A stretch of 64,000 nt of DNA, from assembly GCF_016107395.1 (NCBI RefSeq), contig NZ_JAAIKO010000013.1, positions 88,216-152,215 on the forward strand, read 5' to 3'. The notes under the pieces were generated by a model. It had not been told where the DNA came from. It made no database searches and worked only from the letters and a program-made list of their open reading frames with translations. The stretch comes from Streptomyces fildesensis. GTDB lineage: Bacteria; Actinomycetota; Actinomycetes; Streptomycetales; Streptomycetaceae. Position numbers and translations under genes: made by a program. Positions 16,259 to 25,104 of this stretch are shown piece by piece (position 1 is the first letter of the stretch; each line of letters opens with the position of its first letter).

Positions 16259-16759
16259 GCCGAGCTGCCGGTAGCGGCCCTTGAAGTAGACGAGCGGTGA
16301 GCCGTCGGCGCTCGGCGTCTGCGCGGCGAGCACCCGTCCGATGACGAGGGTGTGGTCCCCGGCCGTGACCCGCTGTTCCGTCTCGCACTCCAGCACCGAG
16401 AGCGCCCCGCCGAGTATCGGCGCCCCGGATCGGGCGCCGCGGTAGTAGGCGACGTCCTCGAAGAGCAGCCGGTCGCTGATCCGCCCGCGCATCGCGAAGC
16501 GCCCCGCGATGTGCCGCTGGCTCTCGCTGAGCACGGACGCCGCCCACAGCGGCTGCCGCTCCAGCAGATCGTCCATTCGCGAGTCCGCCCGAACGCTCAC
16601 CAGTACCATCGGCGGTTCGAGCGAGACGGACAGGAACGCGGTGGCCGTCATGCCGACGTCCTCGCCCCTGGGCCCGTCCTCCGGGTCATGAGCGGTGACG
16701 AGAACGACGCCGGCCGCGAGGCGGGCCATCGCGGCGCGGAAGTCGTCGGGGTGGGCCAT
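16256..16759 (-). CDS. flavin reductase family protein
   Basis: This 167-aa protein has the split-barrel FMN-binding fold of two-component monooxygenase reductases. The N-terminal MAHPDDFRAAMARLAAGVVLVTAHD leads to the FMN loop MTATAFLSVSLEPPMVLVSV and a later GDHTLVIGRVLA segment (His near 137). It would supply reduced flavin using NAD(P)H to an unlinked oxygenase. The ATG at 16759 is the best fit to the family start. A GTG at 16795 would add 12 residues, and neither has a strong ribosome site. Confidence 0.82.
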   Translation of the reverse strand: MAHPDDFRAAMARLAAGVVLVTAHDPEDGPRGEDVGMTATAFLSVSLEPPMVLVSVRADSRMDDLLERQPLWAASVLSESQRHIAGRFAMRGRISDRLLFEDVAYYRGARSGAPILGGALSVLECETEQRVTAGDHTLVIGRVLAAQTPSADGSPLVYFKGRYRQLG

Positions 16760-16934
16760 GATCCCAGGATGGGGGACAGCGGTTGTCTGCAGCACACCAA
16801 GGACGGTACGTCCCCGTTCTGGCCCCGCGCATCGGGCTTCAGGACCAGGACCGGTCCGGGCCCGGCTTAGGCCGGTACTAGCCGGGTCCTAGGCCCAAAG
16901 CCATACGCTCCGTGGTCAAGCCCGGACAAACTCC

Positions 16935-16950
16935 TGTGACTTGAGTCACA
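16935..16950. promoter_or_regulatory. Crp/BldD-like palindrome
   Basis: The arms TGTGACT and AGTCACA are exact inverted repeats around a TG centre. The sequence fits the Streptomyces Crp consensus GTG-N6-GNCAC, and also the BldD half-sites TNAC/GTNA with one base less between them. Confidence 0.5.
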
Positions 16951-16964
16951 AGAAGCAGGAATTG

Positions 16965-16979
16965 TTGACCCTGTGTACC
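16965..16979 (+). promoter_or_regulatory. BldD box upstream of cdgB
   Basis: TTGACCCTGTGTACC agrees with the BldD consensus NTNACNCWGNGTNAN at every position except the second-to-last. cdgB is a known direct BldD target in Streptomyces coelicolor, so this is the expected repressor site. It also overlaps a TTGACC -35-like hexamer. Confidence 0.65.
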
Positions 16980-17066
16980 GGCCGAACTGCTCGCTGTGAT
17001 TCAGTTGCCGTGGCAATCGGACGACAAGAAATCCCAGGAGTTGCTGTCGAGGGCTCGGAGAGAGGC

Positions 17067-18698
17067 ATGGACACCGAGTCGGAGCCGTATGTCCGTCTCG
17101 CGACCCTGCGTCAGCTGCACCAGGTCGTAGCAGACCTCAATACGGCACGAAGTCTCGCCGACACCCTGCAGGCCGTGGCCGACGGGGTGGTCAACGGGCT
17201 GGGCTATGAACTCTGCGCCGTGAACCTGGTGCGCCCGGACGGCGACCTGGTCGTCGCCGCCTTCGCCGGAAGTGCCGCCGCCGAGTCACTGCTCGCCGGC
17301 CGCGTCGGATCCCGCGCCTCGTGGGAGCGCCGGCTGAACATGGGTGAGCGCTGGGGGATGTTGCGGTTCATACCGCACACCGAGGGCTGGGTCCTGGTCG
17401 ACGACGACGTCCCGCAGTGGCACACCGACGGCCCGCCGCCCCGCTTCCCGGACGAGTGGCACCCCAACGACCGGCTCTACGCCCCGATGTACGCCTCCGC
17501 GAACATCGGCGGGGAGCTGATCGGCGTCATCTCCGTCGACAAGCCCACCAACGGCCGGCACCCGGGACCGTGGGGGTGCGAGGCGCTCCAGATGTACGCC
17601 TTCCAGGCCGCCATCGCCATCAGCAACGCCCGGCTGCGGGCCAACATGCAGCGGGCGCTGGTCCGGCTGGAGCGCGACCAGCAGGCGCTGCGCGCCAGCG
17701 AGGAGAGCTTCCGGCAGGCGTTCGAGTACGCGCCCAGCGGTATGGCCATCGCCGAGATGGGCGGCGACCAGCACGGCAAGCTGCTGCGTGCCAACGACGC
17801 GCTGTGCCGGCTGCTGGGCCGGCCCGCCTCCGTGATGCGCCGTTACTCGTTCTCCGACCTCGTCCACCCCGAGGACGTCGGCCTGCTGCTGCGGACCTCC
17901 GCCGAGGGCGGCCGGGCCGAGCTGCGTCTGGCCCGCCGCGACGGCACCTATGTGTGGGTCTCGCTGCGCAACTCCGTCGTCGCGGACACGGCGGACGGCC
18001 CGCGCTTCCTGCTGACCCACGTCGAGGACATCGAGGAGCGCAAGGGTCGCGAGATGCAGCTCGCCCACCGCGCCAGCCACGACTCGCTGACCGGGCTGCC
18101 GAACAGCGCTGAGCTGCGCGCCCGGCTCTCCAGCCGGCTCTGTCAACGGCCGGACGACGCGGTGTCCGACGCCGCACCCGACGAGTTCGCGTTCAGCTAC
18201 GGCTTCGGCCCCGACGAGATGGCCAGCCCCATGGGGGCGGTCAGCGGCTACGACCTGCACACCCACACCATCGCGCCGGACGAGAGCGTGGACTCGGGCA
18301 GCAAGGGGCTGGCCGTGCTCTTCTGCGACCTGGACGGCTTCAAGTCGATCAACGACCGGTTCGGTCACCACACGGGCGACGCCGTTCTGATCGAGGTCGC
18401 CCGCCGGCTGGCGAGCGTGGTCCGTGACGGCGACACTGTGGCCCGGCTCGGCGGCGACGAGTTCGTGGTCCTCGCCGACGGTCTGGGCCCGGCCGACGCG
18501 CAGGACCTCTCGGTGCGGCTGCGCAACGCGATCATCCCGCCCATCCGGGTCGACGGCCGGGCGGTACGCGTCGGTGCCAGCTTCGGCATCGGCTGGGCCG
18601 GCTGCGGTATGACCGCCGACGAGATCCTGCACTCCGCGGACCAGCGCATGTACATCGAGAAGCGCTCCCGCTCGCGCAACCACCGCCGCGCGGGCTGA
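17067..18698 (+). CDS. cdgB: diguanylate cyclase CdgB (GAF-PAS-GGDEF)
   Basis: This 543-aa protein makes cyclic di-GMP, which in Streptomyces keeps BldD active and holds back development. The order is GAF (about 20-190), a coiled linker, PAS/PAC (about 210-328) and a GGDEF domain (about 335-535). The active-site loop RLGGDEF is intact at 462-466, and the product-inhibition I-site RDGD (453-456) lies exactly five residues before it. A ~50-residue low-complexity insert separates the DSLTGLPN helix from FCDLDGFK. The ATG at 17067 has GGAGAGAGG upstream. A BldD box in the promoter suggests feedback control. Confidence 0.93.
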   Translation: MDTESEPYVRLATLRQLHQVVADLNTARSLADTLQAVADGVVNGLGYELCAVNLVRPDGDLVVAAFAGSAAAESLLAGRVGSRASWERRLNMGERWGMLRFIPHTEGWVLVDDDVPQWHTDGPPPRFPDEWHPNDRLYAPMYASANIGGELIGVISVDKPTNGRHPGPWGCEALQMYAFQAAIAISNARLRANMQRALVRLERDQQALRASEESFRQAFEYAPSGMAIAEMGGDQHGKLLRANDALCRLLGRPASVMRRYSFSDLVHPEDVGLLLRTSAEGGRAELRLARRDGTYVWVSLRNSVVADTADGPRFLLTHVEDIEERKGREMQLAHRASHDSLTGLPNSAELRARLSSRLCQRPDDAVSDAAPDEFAFSYGFGPDEMASPMGAVSGYDLHTHTIAPDESVDSGSKGLAVLFCDLDGFKSINDRFGHHTGDAVLIEVARRLASVVRDGDTVARLGGDEFVVLADGLGPADAQDLSVRLRNAIIPPIRVDGRAVRVGASFGIGWAGCGMTADEILHSADQRMYIEKRSRSRNHRRAG

Positions 18699-18728
18699 CC
18701 GCCGGGGACGCGCGGGCTGACCGCCGGG
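18688..18728 (+). repeat. 19-bp direct repeat spanning the cdgB stop
   Basis: GCGCGGGCTGACCGCCGGG occurs at 18688-18706 and again at 18710-18728. The first copy contains the cdgB stop codon. Confidence 0.95.
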
Positions 18729-18961
18729 TCGGGGCGAGGCCGGTCCGCAGGTCCGCAGGGGTGGGATCGGACGGCCCCCCTGTGATCGGGTCGTGACCCC
18801 CTGAGTCCACTGAGGGGCGATATCGGGGCGGAACGGGACCAATGCGGGACCACAACGGGACCAATGCCGGGTTCAAGGGGGTTCCCTCCACCTTGCGGAG
18901 TACCCGAGATCGATCTGGCGGTTGACCCCGGACCGCCATTCCCCTGCATACGCTGGGTAAT

Positions 18962-20164
18962 GTGCAGCGCCTCTACTCCTTCCTCCGCAGACACCCGACA
19001 TGGGTCGACAGCTTCTGGGCTCTCGTCCTGCTCGGGTTCAGCGCGCTGTGGGTGATGGAGAACAGCCAGGCATCGCAGTTCTCCCGGCTGGCCGCGATCC
19101 CGATCGCGTTCGGGCTGAGCGCCGTCGTCGCGCTGCGCCGCCGGTCGCCGGAGAACACGCTGCTGCTGGTCATCGCCCTCGGGATCGCCCAGCTCCTGCT
19201 GGACGTCCGGGTCAATCCCGGCGACTTCGCGATGCTGGTCGCCGTCTACACCGCCGCTGCCAACGGCGCCCGCTGGTCCTCGCGGCTCGCCCTCGTCGGC
19301 GGTCTGAGCGCCTCGCCGATCTCGACCCTGCGCTGGCCGGAGGACAACCCGTACTCCAGCACCTGGGTCGGCATCGCCCAGGTGATCTTCGTGTCCGTCC
19401 CCTTCGCGCTCGCCTGGGTCATCGGCGACAGCCTCCGCACCCGCCGCGCCTACTACCTCCAGCTGGAGGAGCGCGCCGCCCGGCTCCAGCGGGAGCGCGA
19501 GGCGCAGTCCAAGGCCGCGGTCGCCGCCGAGCGGGCCCGTATCGCCCGTGAGTTGCACGACGTGGTGGCGCACAACGTGTCGGTGATGGTGGTGCAGGCG
19601 GACGGCGCCGCCTATGTGCTGGACGCGTCGCCCGAGCAGGCCAAGCAGGCGCTGTCGACGATCTCCAGCACCGGCCGCCAGGCGCTCGCCGAGATGCGCC
19701 GGCTGCTCGGTCTGCTGCGGGCGGGCGACGACAGCGGCGGCGAGTACGTGCCGCAGCCCGGTGTCGACCAGCTCGCCGAGCTCGTCGAGCAGGTGCGCGG
19801 CGCCGGCCTGCCGGTCCGCTTCGAGGTGACCGGCGAGGCCCGTCCGCTCTCCAGCGGCGTGGAGCTGACCGCGTACCGCATCGTCCAGGAGGCACTGACC
19901 AACACCCGCAAGCACGGCGGCATCGACGCGACCGCCACCGTCCAGCTCGTCTTCGCGGACGCCGAACTGGACCTGCTCATCGAGGACGACGGGCGGGGCT
20001 CCCAGCACGAGCTGTACGAGGACGGCGGTCAGGACGGCCTCGGGCAGGGCCTGATCGGGATGCGCGAGCGCATCGCCATGATCGGCGGCACGCTGGAGGC
20101 CGGGCCACGGCCCGGCGGCGGCTTCCGGATCAGCGCCGTGCTGCCCCTCAAGACGGGACGCTGA
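18962..20164 (+). CDS. DesK-type sensor histidine kinase
   Basis: This 400-aa kinase has about five membrane helices in residues 15-155 and a coiled-coil (165-190). A HisKA_3 domain has His199 in IARELHDVVAHNVSVM, and the HATPase_c domain contains the N box VQEALTNTRKHGG and the G boxes IEDDGRG and GLIGMRERI. The GTG at 18962 follows a TACGCT -10-like hexamer by 7 nt, so the mRNA may be leaderless. The NarL-type regulator gene starts 90 bp downstream. Confidence 0.92.
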   Translation: MQRLYSFLRRHPTWVDSFWALVLLGFSALWVMENSQASQFSRLAAIPIAFGLSAVVALRRRSPENTLLLVIALGIAQLLLDVRVNPGDFAMLVAVYTAAANGARWSSRLALVGGLSASPISTLRWPEDNPYSSTWVGIAQVIFVSVPFALAWVIGDSLRTRRAYYLQLEERAARLQREREAQSKAAVAAERARIARELHDVVAHNVSVMVVQADGAAYVLDASPEQAKQALSTISSTGRQALAEMRRLLGLLRAGDDSGGEYVPQPGVDQLAELVEQVRGAGLPVRFEVTGEARPLSSGVELTAYRIVQEALTNTRKHGGIDATATVQLVFADAELDLLIEDDGRGSQHELYEDGGQDGLGQGLIGMRERIAMIGGTLEAGPRPGGGFRISAVLPLKTGR

Positions 20165-20254
20165 CGCCCCCGGCGCCCCCCGCCGTCCCGCCCCGCCCGG
20201 TCATCCCCGCCGACCCCCAGAAGCCGATTTCCAGCAGAAGAGGACCAGAACACG

Positions 20255-20944
20255 ATGGCGATCCGCGTAATGCTCGTCGACGACCAGGTGCTGTTGCGCA
20301 CCGGTTTCCGCATGGTGCTGCAGGCCCAGCCCGACATGGAGGTCGTCGCGGAGGCGGGCGACGGCGCGGAGGCGATCGAGGTGCTGCGCTCCACCAAGGT
20401 GGACGTGGTGCTGATGGACGTCCGCATGCCGCGCCTCGACGGCGTCGAGGCGACCCGCCAGATCTGCGGCGGCCCGGACCGCAAGCCGGACGACGGCGGC
20501 CCGCGGGTGCTCATCCTCACCACCTTCGACCTGGACGAGTACGCCTTCTCGGCGCTCAAGGCGGGCGCCAGCGGCTTCATGCTCAAGGACGTCCCGCCGG
20601 ACGAGCTGCTGGGCGCGATCCGTTCCGTGCACAGCGGGGACGCGGTCGTCGCCCCGAGCACCACCCGCCGCCTGCTGGACCGCTTCACACCGATGCTGCC
20701 CAGCTCCGGCGCCCCGGACAACACGGCGGTGAACCGGCTGACCGAGCGCGAGCGCGAGGTGCTGCTGCTCGTCGCCCAGGGGCTGTCGAACGGTGAGATC
20801 GCGCGGAAGCTGGTGCTGTCCGAGGCGACGGTGAAGACCCACGTCGGCCGGATCCTCACCAAGCTCGACCTGCGCGACCGCGTCCAGGCGGTGGTACTGG
20901 CCTACGAGACGGGCCTGGTACGCGCCGGCACCGGCGGCCACTAG
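20255..20944 (+). CDS. NarL-type response regulator
   Basis: This is a 229-aa regulator. The receiver domain has acidic Asp9/Asp10, Asp55 in VVLMDVRMPR and Lys in GFMLKDVPP. A LuxR-type helix-turn-helix (about 160-222) contains LTEREREVLLLVAQGLSNGEIARKLVLSEATVKTHVGRILTKL. AGAGGA precedes the ATG. It is the partner of the kinase at 18962. The target genes are unknown. Confidence 0.93.
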   Translation: MAIRVMLVDDQVLLRTGFRMVLQAQPDMEVVAEAGDGAEAIEVLRSTKVDVVLMDVRMPRLDGVEATRQICGGPDRKPDDGGPRVLILTTFDLDEYAFSALKAGASGFMLKDVPPDELLGAIRSVHSGDAVVAPSTTRRLLDRFTPMLPSSGAPDNTAVNRLTEREREVLLLVAQGLSNGEIARKLVLSEATVKTHVGRILTKLDLRDRVQAVVLAYETGLVRAGTGGH

Positions 20945-21004
20945 GCTCCGGCTCCAGGCTTCAGAGTTCGCTTTTCATCGAACAGTTGGCGAGGGGTGGC
21001 TGTC

Positions 21005-21985
21005 ATGCGTGCAATCGAATTCGGAGAGTTCGGCGGACCCGAGGTCCTGCGGGTGACCGAGGTTCCGGTGCCGGAGCCAGGACCCGGTGAGGTGACCGTC
21101 GACGTGGCCTACGTCGGGGTGAACTTCGCCGACACCAAGGCCCGTGCCGACGGGTACCGGGTGCCGGCGCTGCCGTTCCGTCCCGGTCTCGAGGTGTCCG
21201 GCCGGATCCGTGCCGTCGGCGCCGGCGTCGAAGGTCTGGCCGTCGGGCAGCAGGTCGCCGCCCTGACGCCGCACAGCGGCTACGCGGAGGTCGTCACGGC
21301 CCCCGCCGTCACCGTCTTCGCGCTGCCCGGTGGCGTGTCCCTGCGGGTCGGTGCCTCCCTGCCGACCGTTCTGCCGACCGTTCAGGGCCTGGTGCACGAG
21401 GTCGGCCGGCTGCGCGCCGGAGAGACCGTACTGGTCCAGGGCGCGGCCGGCGGGGTCGGCACGGTCGCCGGGCAGGTGGCCCGGCTCGGTGGGGCGGGTG
21501 CCGTCTACGGGGTCGTGTCGCGGCCGGAGAAGGTCGCGGAAGCGCTCAAGTACGGCTACGACGAGGTGTTCGTCGGCGACGACTTCGCCGCGGAGGTCCG
21601 GCGGGCCACCGGCGGCCGTGGCGTCGATCTCGCGCTCGACCCGGTCGGCGGCGACACACTCCGCCGCAGCCTGGACTCCCTCGCGCTGTTCGGCCGGCTC
21701 GTCTCCTTCGGCAACGCCGGCGGCGGCGCCCCCTGGCAGCTCGGCCAGCCCGAGCTGTACCCGCGCGGCCTGTCGGTGGCCGGTTTCTCGATCCTCACCA
21801 TCGCCGAGAACGAGCCGGAGCGGCTGCGCGCGATCGCCGACAGGTCGTTCCAGCTCGTCGCCGGCGGCAAGGTCGAGCTGCCGGTCACCGCCGAATTCCC
21901 GCTGGAGGAGGCCGCCGAGGCACACCGCCTCATGGACACCCGCACCACCACCGGCAAGCTGCTGCTGCGGGTCGCGGGCGAGTGA
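21005..21985 (+). CDS. quinone oxidoreductase-type zinc-binding dehydrogenase
   Basis: The 326-aa protein has a GroES-like N-terminal domain and a Rossmann domain with VQGAAGGVGTVAGQVARLGGAG (about residues 140-160). It ends with the typical PLEEAAEAHRLMDTRTTTGKLLLRV. It is of the same family as the gene at 10068 but clearly a different paralogue. The ATG at 21005 is chosen because GAGGGG is 8 nt upstream; an in-frame GTG at 20996 overlaps that site. It likely reduces quinones or enoyl compounds with NADPH. Confidence 0.87.
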   Translation: MRAIEFGEFGGPEVLRVTEVPVPEPGPGEVTVDVAYVGVNFADTKARADGYRVPALPFRPGLEVSGRIRAVGAGVEGLAVGQQVAALTPHSGYAEVVTAPAVTVFALPGGVSLRVGASLPTVLPTVQGLVHEVGRLRAGETVLVQGAAGGVGTVAGQVARLGGAGAVYGVVSRPEKVAEALKYGYDEVFVGDDFAAEVRRATGGRGVDLALDPVGGDTLRRSLDSLALFGRLVSFGNAGGGAPWQLGQPELYPRGLSVAGFSILTIAENEPERLRAIADRSFQLVAGGKVELPVTAEFPLEEAAEAHRLMDTRTTTGKLLLRVAGE

Positions 21986-22021
21986 CGCGGGAGGTGCGGC
22001 GCGTTCGCTCCCGGGCCCGGG

Positions 22022-23158
22022 TCAGTCCTGCTGCAGGCGCTCCACGAACGCCCGCACCGCCTCCGCGACATCGTCGACCGTCCACTCCAGCGCCGACGCG
22101 GCAACCGTCACCTCGGTCACCGCCATCCCCGGCACCTCGCTGTCGAACCACTTGCCGAACACGACGGACTTCGTCTCCAGGGCCTGTCGCAGCCCGGCCG
22201 CGTCCAGGACCGAGGCCGGGTACGGCAGCCACACCTGGAACTGGTGGGTGAAGGGCACCGGGGGGTTGATCCGGAAGAACGGCACCGCGCCCTCGAGGCC
22301 GTCCCGGAGCCCCTCCACGACGTTCTTGGCGTGCGCCACGTACGAGGGCAGGCGCGGCAGTTCGGTGTCCAGCCCTGCCAGCGCGGCGAGCACCGTCGGG
22401 AACTGCTGGAAGGGCAGCCCGCCGTACCGGTGGCGCCAGGCCTTCGCCTCCGCGATCAGGTCGGCCGGGCCGGCGAGCACCGCGCCCGCGATGCCGTCGA
22501 GCGACTTGTAGAACGACACATAGACGCTGTCCGCGAGGTCCGCGATCTCCGCCAGGGAGTGCCCGAAGTGCGGCGGGCACTCCCACAGCCGGGCGCCGTC
22601 GAAGTGCACCACGGCGTCCCGGTCGCGGGCGGCGGCCACCGTCGCGGTCAGCTCCTCCCAGGTGGGCAGCTGGAAGCCGGCGTCGCGCAGCGGCAGCTCC
22701 AGCATCAGCGTGCCGAACGGTTCGTCGAGGTTCCGGATCTCCTCCGCGGTCGGCATCCGGGGCGCGGTCGTCGGATGGACGGTGCGCAGCCCGCTCACCA
22801 CCGAGAGGGCGTCGCGCTCATGCACCTCGGGATGGGCCAGCGGGTGCAGGGCGACCGCCGGGTTGCCCGTCCGGCCCGCCCAGCAGCGCAGGGCCACCTG
22901 CTGCGCCATCGTGCCGGTCGGGAAGAACGCCGCGGCCGCCATGCCCAGCAGCTCCGCCACCCGCTGCTCCAGCGTGGCGACGACGCCGTCGCCGTACATG
23001 TCCAGCGGAAGGTCCAGGTCGTACGCGGCCGCGCTCTCGGCCACCAGACGCTCCAGCCGTTCGCGCATCAGCGGCCGCTTGCCGCCGGACAGCACCCGGT
23101 CGCACGCCCGTACAGCCGCCAGTCGCGCTGCCTTCTCGTCGTCGATCGCATTGCCCAT
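22022..23158 (-). CDS. threonine aldolase / beta-eliminating lyase family PLP enzyme
   Basis: This 378-aa protein is a fold-type I PLP enzyme. It shows a PLP phosphate-cup motif AAAFFPTGTMAQQVAL (about 78-93), an Asp in VVHFDGARLWE (about 195-205) and the Schiff-base Lys in YVSFYKSLDGIAGAVL (about 228-243). This matches low-specificity threonine aldolases, which split threonine into glycine and acetaldehyde. The ATG at 23158 begins the conserved part. Upstream in-frame sequence is not protein-like. It is divergent from the pantothenate/NAD operon. Confidence 0.87.
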   Translation of the reverse strand: MGNAIDDEKAARLAAVRACDRVLSGGKRPLMRERLERLVAESAAAYDLDLPLDMYGDGVVATLEQRVAELLGMAAAAFFPTGTMAQQVALRCWAGRTGNPAVALHPLAHPEVHERDALSVVSGLRTVHPTTAPRMPTAEEIRNLDEPFGTLMLELPLRDAGFQLPTWEELTATVAAARDRDAVVHFDGARLWECPPHFGHSLAEIADLADSVYVSFYKSLDGIAGAVLAGPADLIAEAKAWRHRYGGLPFQQFPTVLAALAGLDTELPRLPSYVAHAKNVVEGLRDGLEGAVPFFRINPPVPFTHQFQVWLPYPASVLDAAGLRQALETKSVVFGKWFDSEVPGMAVTEVTVAASALEWTVDDVAEAVRAFVERLQQD

Positions 23159-23317
23159 GGCACCGATCCTGCCCCACGGGCCCCCCTTCTGCCGAGGGGG
23201 ATTTCCCGGCTGCCCGGTGTCCGTCCGGTGGACCCCCGGGGAGGCCGGGAAGCATTCGCGTAGCATTGACGAGAACGTCCGGTACCGCTCAGGACTGGAA
23301 CGGAAGGCCAGCGCAGC

Positions 23318-24244
23318 GTGAACGCATCGCATACCCCGGGCCCCATGCCCTCCGAAGCGGAGGCGCGCCCCGCCCGTCTCACCGTCGGCGTCGTCGGCGC
23401 GGGCCGGGTCGGACCGGCGCTCGCCGCCGCCCTCAAGCTCGCGGGTCACCGGCCGGTGGCCGCGTCAGGGGTCTCCGACCTCTCACGGCGCCGCGCGGCG
23501 ACCCTGCTGCCCGACGTGCCGCTGGTCGAGCCCAAAGAGGTGCTCGCCCGCGCGGACCTCGTCCTGCTGACGGTCCCCGACGACGCGCTGCCCGGCCTGG
23601 TGGCCGGCCTCGCCGAGACCGGCGCCGTACGCCCCGGCCAGCTGATCGTGCACACCTCGGGCCGGTACGGCACGGGCGTCCTCGAACCGGCGCTGCGGGC
23701 CGGCGCCCTACCGCTCGCGCTGCACCCCGCGATGACCTTCACCGGGACCGCGGTGGACGTGCAGCGGCTGGCCGGCTGCTCCTTCGGCGTCACCGCCCCC
23801 GAGCAGCTGCGGATGGCCGCCGAGGCCCTCGTCATCGAGATGGGCGGCGAGCCCGAGTGGATCGACGAGGCGGCCCGCCCGCTCTACCACGCGGGTCTCG
23901 CGATCGGTGCGAACCACCTGGTCACCCTGGTCGCCCAGTCCATGGAGCTGCTGCGCGCGGCGGGCGTCGAGGAGCCGGGCCGGATGCTCGGCCCGCTGCT
24001 CGGCGCCGCACTCGACAACGCCCTGCGCGCCGGCGACGGCGCCCTCACCGGCCCGGTCGCGCGCGGCGACGCGGGCACGGTCACCGCCCACCTGGCGGAG
24101 CTGCGCAAGCACTCCCCGCAGGCCGTCGCCTCCTATCTGGCGATGGCGCGGGCCACCGCGGACCGCGCGATCGCCAACGGAATGCTCAAGCCGGAATTCG
24201 CCGAGGCACTGCTCGAAGTCCTCGCGGACGGGGGACCCCGATGA
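23318..24244 (+). CDS. Rossmann-like DUF2520 dehydrogenase
   Basis: This 308-aa protein has an N-terminal NAD(P)-binding fold (TVGVVGAGRVGPALAAALKLAGH, about residues 20-42) and a C-terminal DUF2520 helical domain, resembling ketopantoate or F420-dependent reductases. It is the first gene of the panC-nadB-nadC-coaX operon, and its stop overlaps the panC ATG (ATGA). A role in pantothenate synthesis (ketopantoate reduction) is suggested by position but not proven. The GTG at 23318 is used; an ATG at 23345 is possible. Confidence 0.85.
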   Translation: MNASHTPGPMPSEAEARPARLTVGVVGAGRVGPALAAALKLAGHRPVAASGVSDLSRRRAATLLPDVPLVEPKEVLARADLVLLTVPDDALPGLVAGLAETGAVRPGQLIVHTSGRYGTGVLEPALRAGALPLALHPAMTFTGTAVDVQRLAGCSFGVTAPEQLRMAAEALVIEMGGEPEWIDEAARPLYHAGLAIGANHLVTLVAQSMELLRAAGVEEPGRMLGPLLGAALDNALRAGDGALTGPVARGDAGTVTAHLAELRKHSPQAVASYLAMARATADRAIANGMLKPEFAEALLEVLADGGPR

Positions 24245-25104
24245 CCACGCACCTGCTGGAGACGGCCGCGGAACTGCGGGCGGCCGCCCGGGACGGCCGC
24301 CCGCGCGCCGTGGTGATGACGATGGGCGCGCTGCACGAGGGGCACGCGACGCTCGTCCGTACCGCGCGGGAGCACGTGGGGGCGGACGGCGAGGTCGTCG
24401 TCACCGTCTTCGTCAATCCGCTGCAGTTCGGCCCCGGCGAGGACCTGGACCGCTATCCGCGCACCCTGGACGCCGATGTGAAGATCGCGGCCGAGGCCGG
24501 CGCGGACATCGTCTTCGCGCCCGCGGCCGACGAGGTCTACCCGGGCGGCGCACCGCAGGTGCGGATCACGGCCGGTCCGATGGGGGAGCGCTACGAGGGC
24601 GCCTCCCGTCCCGGCCACTTCGACGGCATGCTCACCGTCGTCGCGAAGCTGCTCCACCTCACCGCCCCGGCCGTCGCGTTCTTCGGGCAGAAGGACGCCC
24701 AGCAGCTCGCGCTCATCCGCCGGATGGCGACGGACCTCAACTTCCCGGCGGAGATCGTCGGCGTCCCCACGGTCCGCGAGAGCGACGGGCTGGCGCTGTC
24801 CAGCCGCAACCGCTACCTCTCGGACGCCGACCGCCCGGCGGCCCTCGCCCTGTCGCGCGCGCTGTTCGCCGGCCGGGACGCGGTCCAGGCGGGCCCCGAC
24901 GCCGTACGAGCGGCGGCGCGCACCGTACTGGAGCAGACGGGGGACGGCGGCCCGGCCGTCGACTACCTGGCCCTCGTCGACCCCTCGGACTTCACCGAGG
25001 CGCCGCCCGGCCACACCGGACCGGCGATCCTCGCCGTCGCCGCGAAGGTCGGCACGACCCGTCTGATCGACAACATCCCCCTGGAATTCGGAGCCGCCCG
25101 ATGA
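24241..25104 (+). CDS. panC: pantothenate synthetase
   Basis: This 287-aa enzyme joins pantoate and beta-alanine with ATP, the last step of pantothenate (vitamin B5) synthesis. The nucleotide-binding signature MGALHEGH (about 27-34), VFVNPLQF, FFGQKDAQQLALIRRM and VRESDGLALSSRNRYL are all present and diagnostic. Its start overlaps the DUF2520 stop and its stop overlaps the nadB start. panB and panD are not in the window. Confidence 0.97.
   Translation: MTTHLLETAAELRAAARDGRPRAVVMTMGALHEGHATLVRTAREHVGADGEVVVTVFVNPLQFGPGEDLDRYPRTLDADVKIAAEAGADIVFAPAADEVYPGGAPQVRITAGPMGERYEGASRPGHFDGMLTVVAKLLHLTAPAVAFFGQKDAQQLALIRRMATDLNFPAEIVGVPTVRESDGLALSSRNRYLSDADRPAALALSRALFAGRDAVQAGPDAVRAAARTVLEQTGDGGPAVDYLALVDPSDFTEAPPGHTGPAILAVAAKVGTTRLIDNIPLEFGAAR

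Larger units (their letters stand above)
16760..17066 (+). promoter_or_regulatory. intergenic control region of cdgB
   Basis: This ~300-bp region has no gene. It holds an imperfect hairpin (GGGCCCGGCT 16859-16868 with AGCCGGGTCC 16881-16890), a TACGCT hexamer at 16915, a perfect 16-bp palindrome at 16935 and a BldD-box match at 16965, all upstream of cdgB. The last two are listed separately. Confidence 0.55.
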
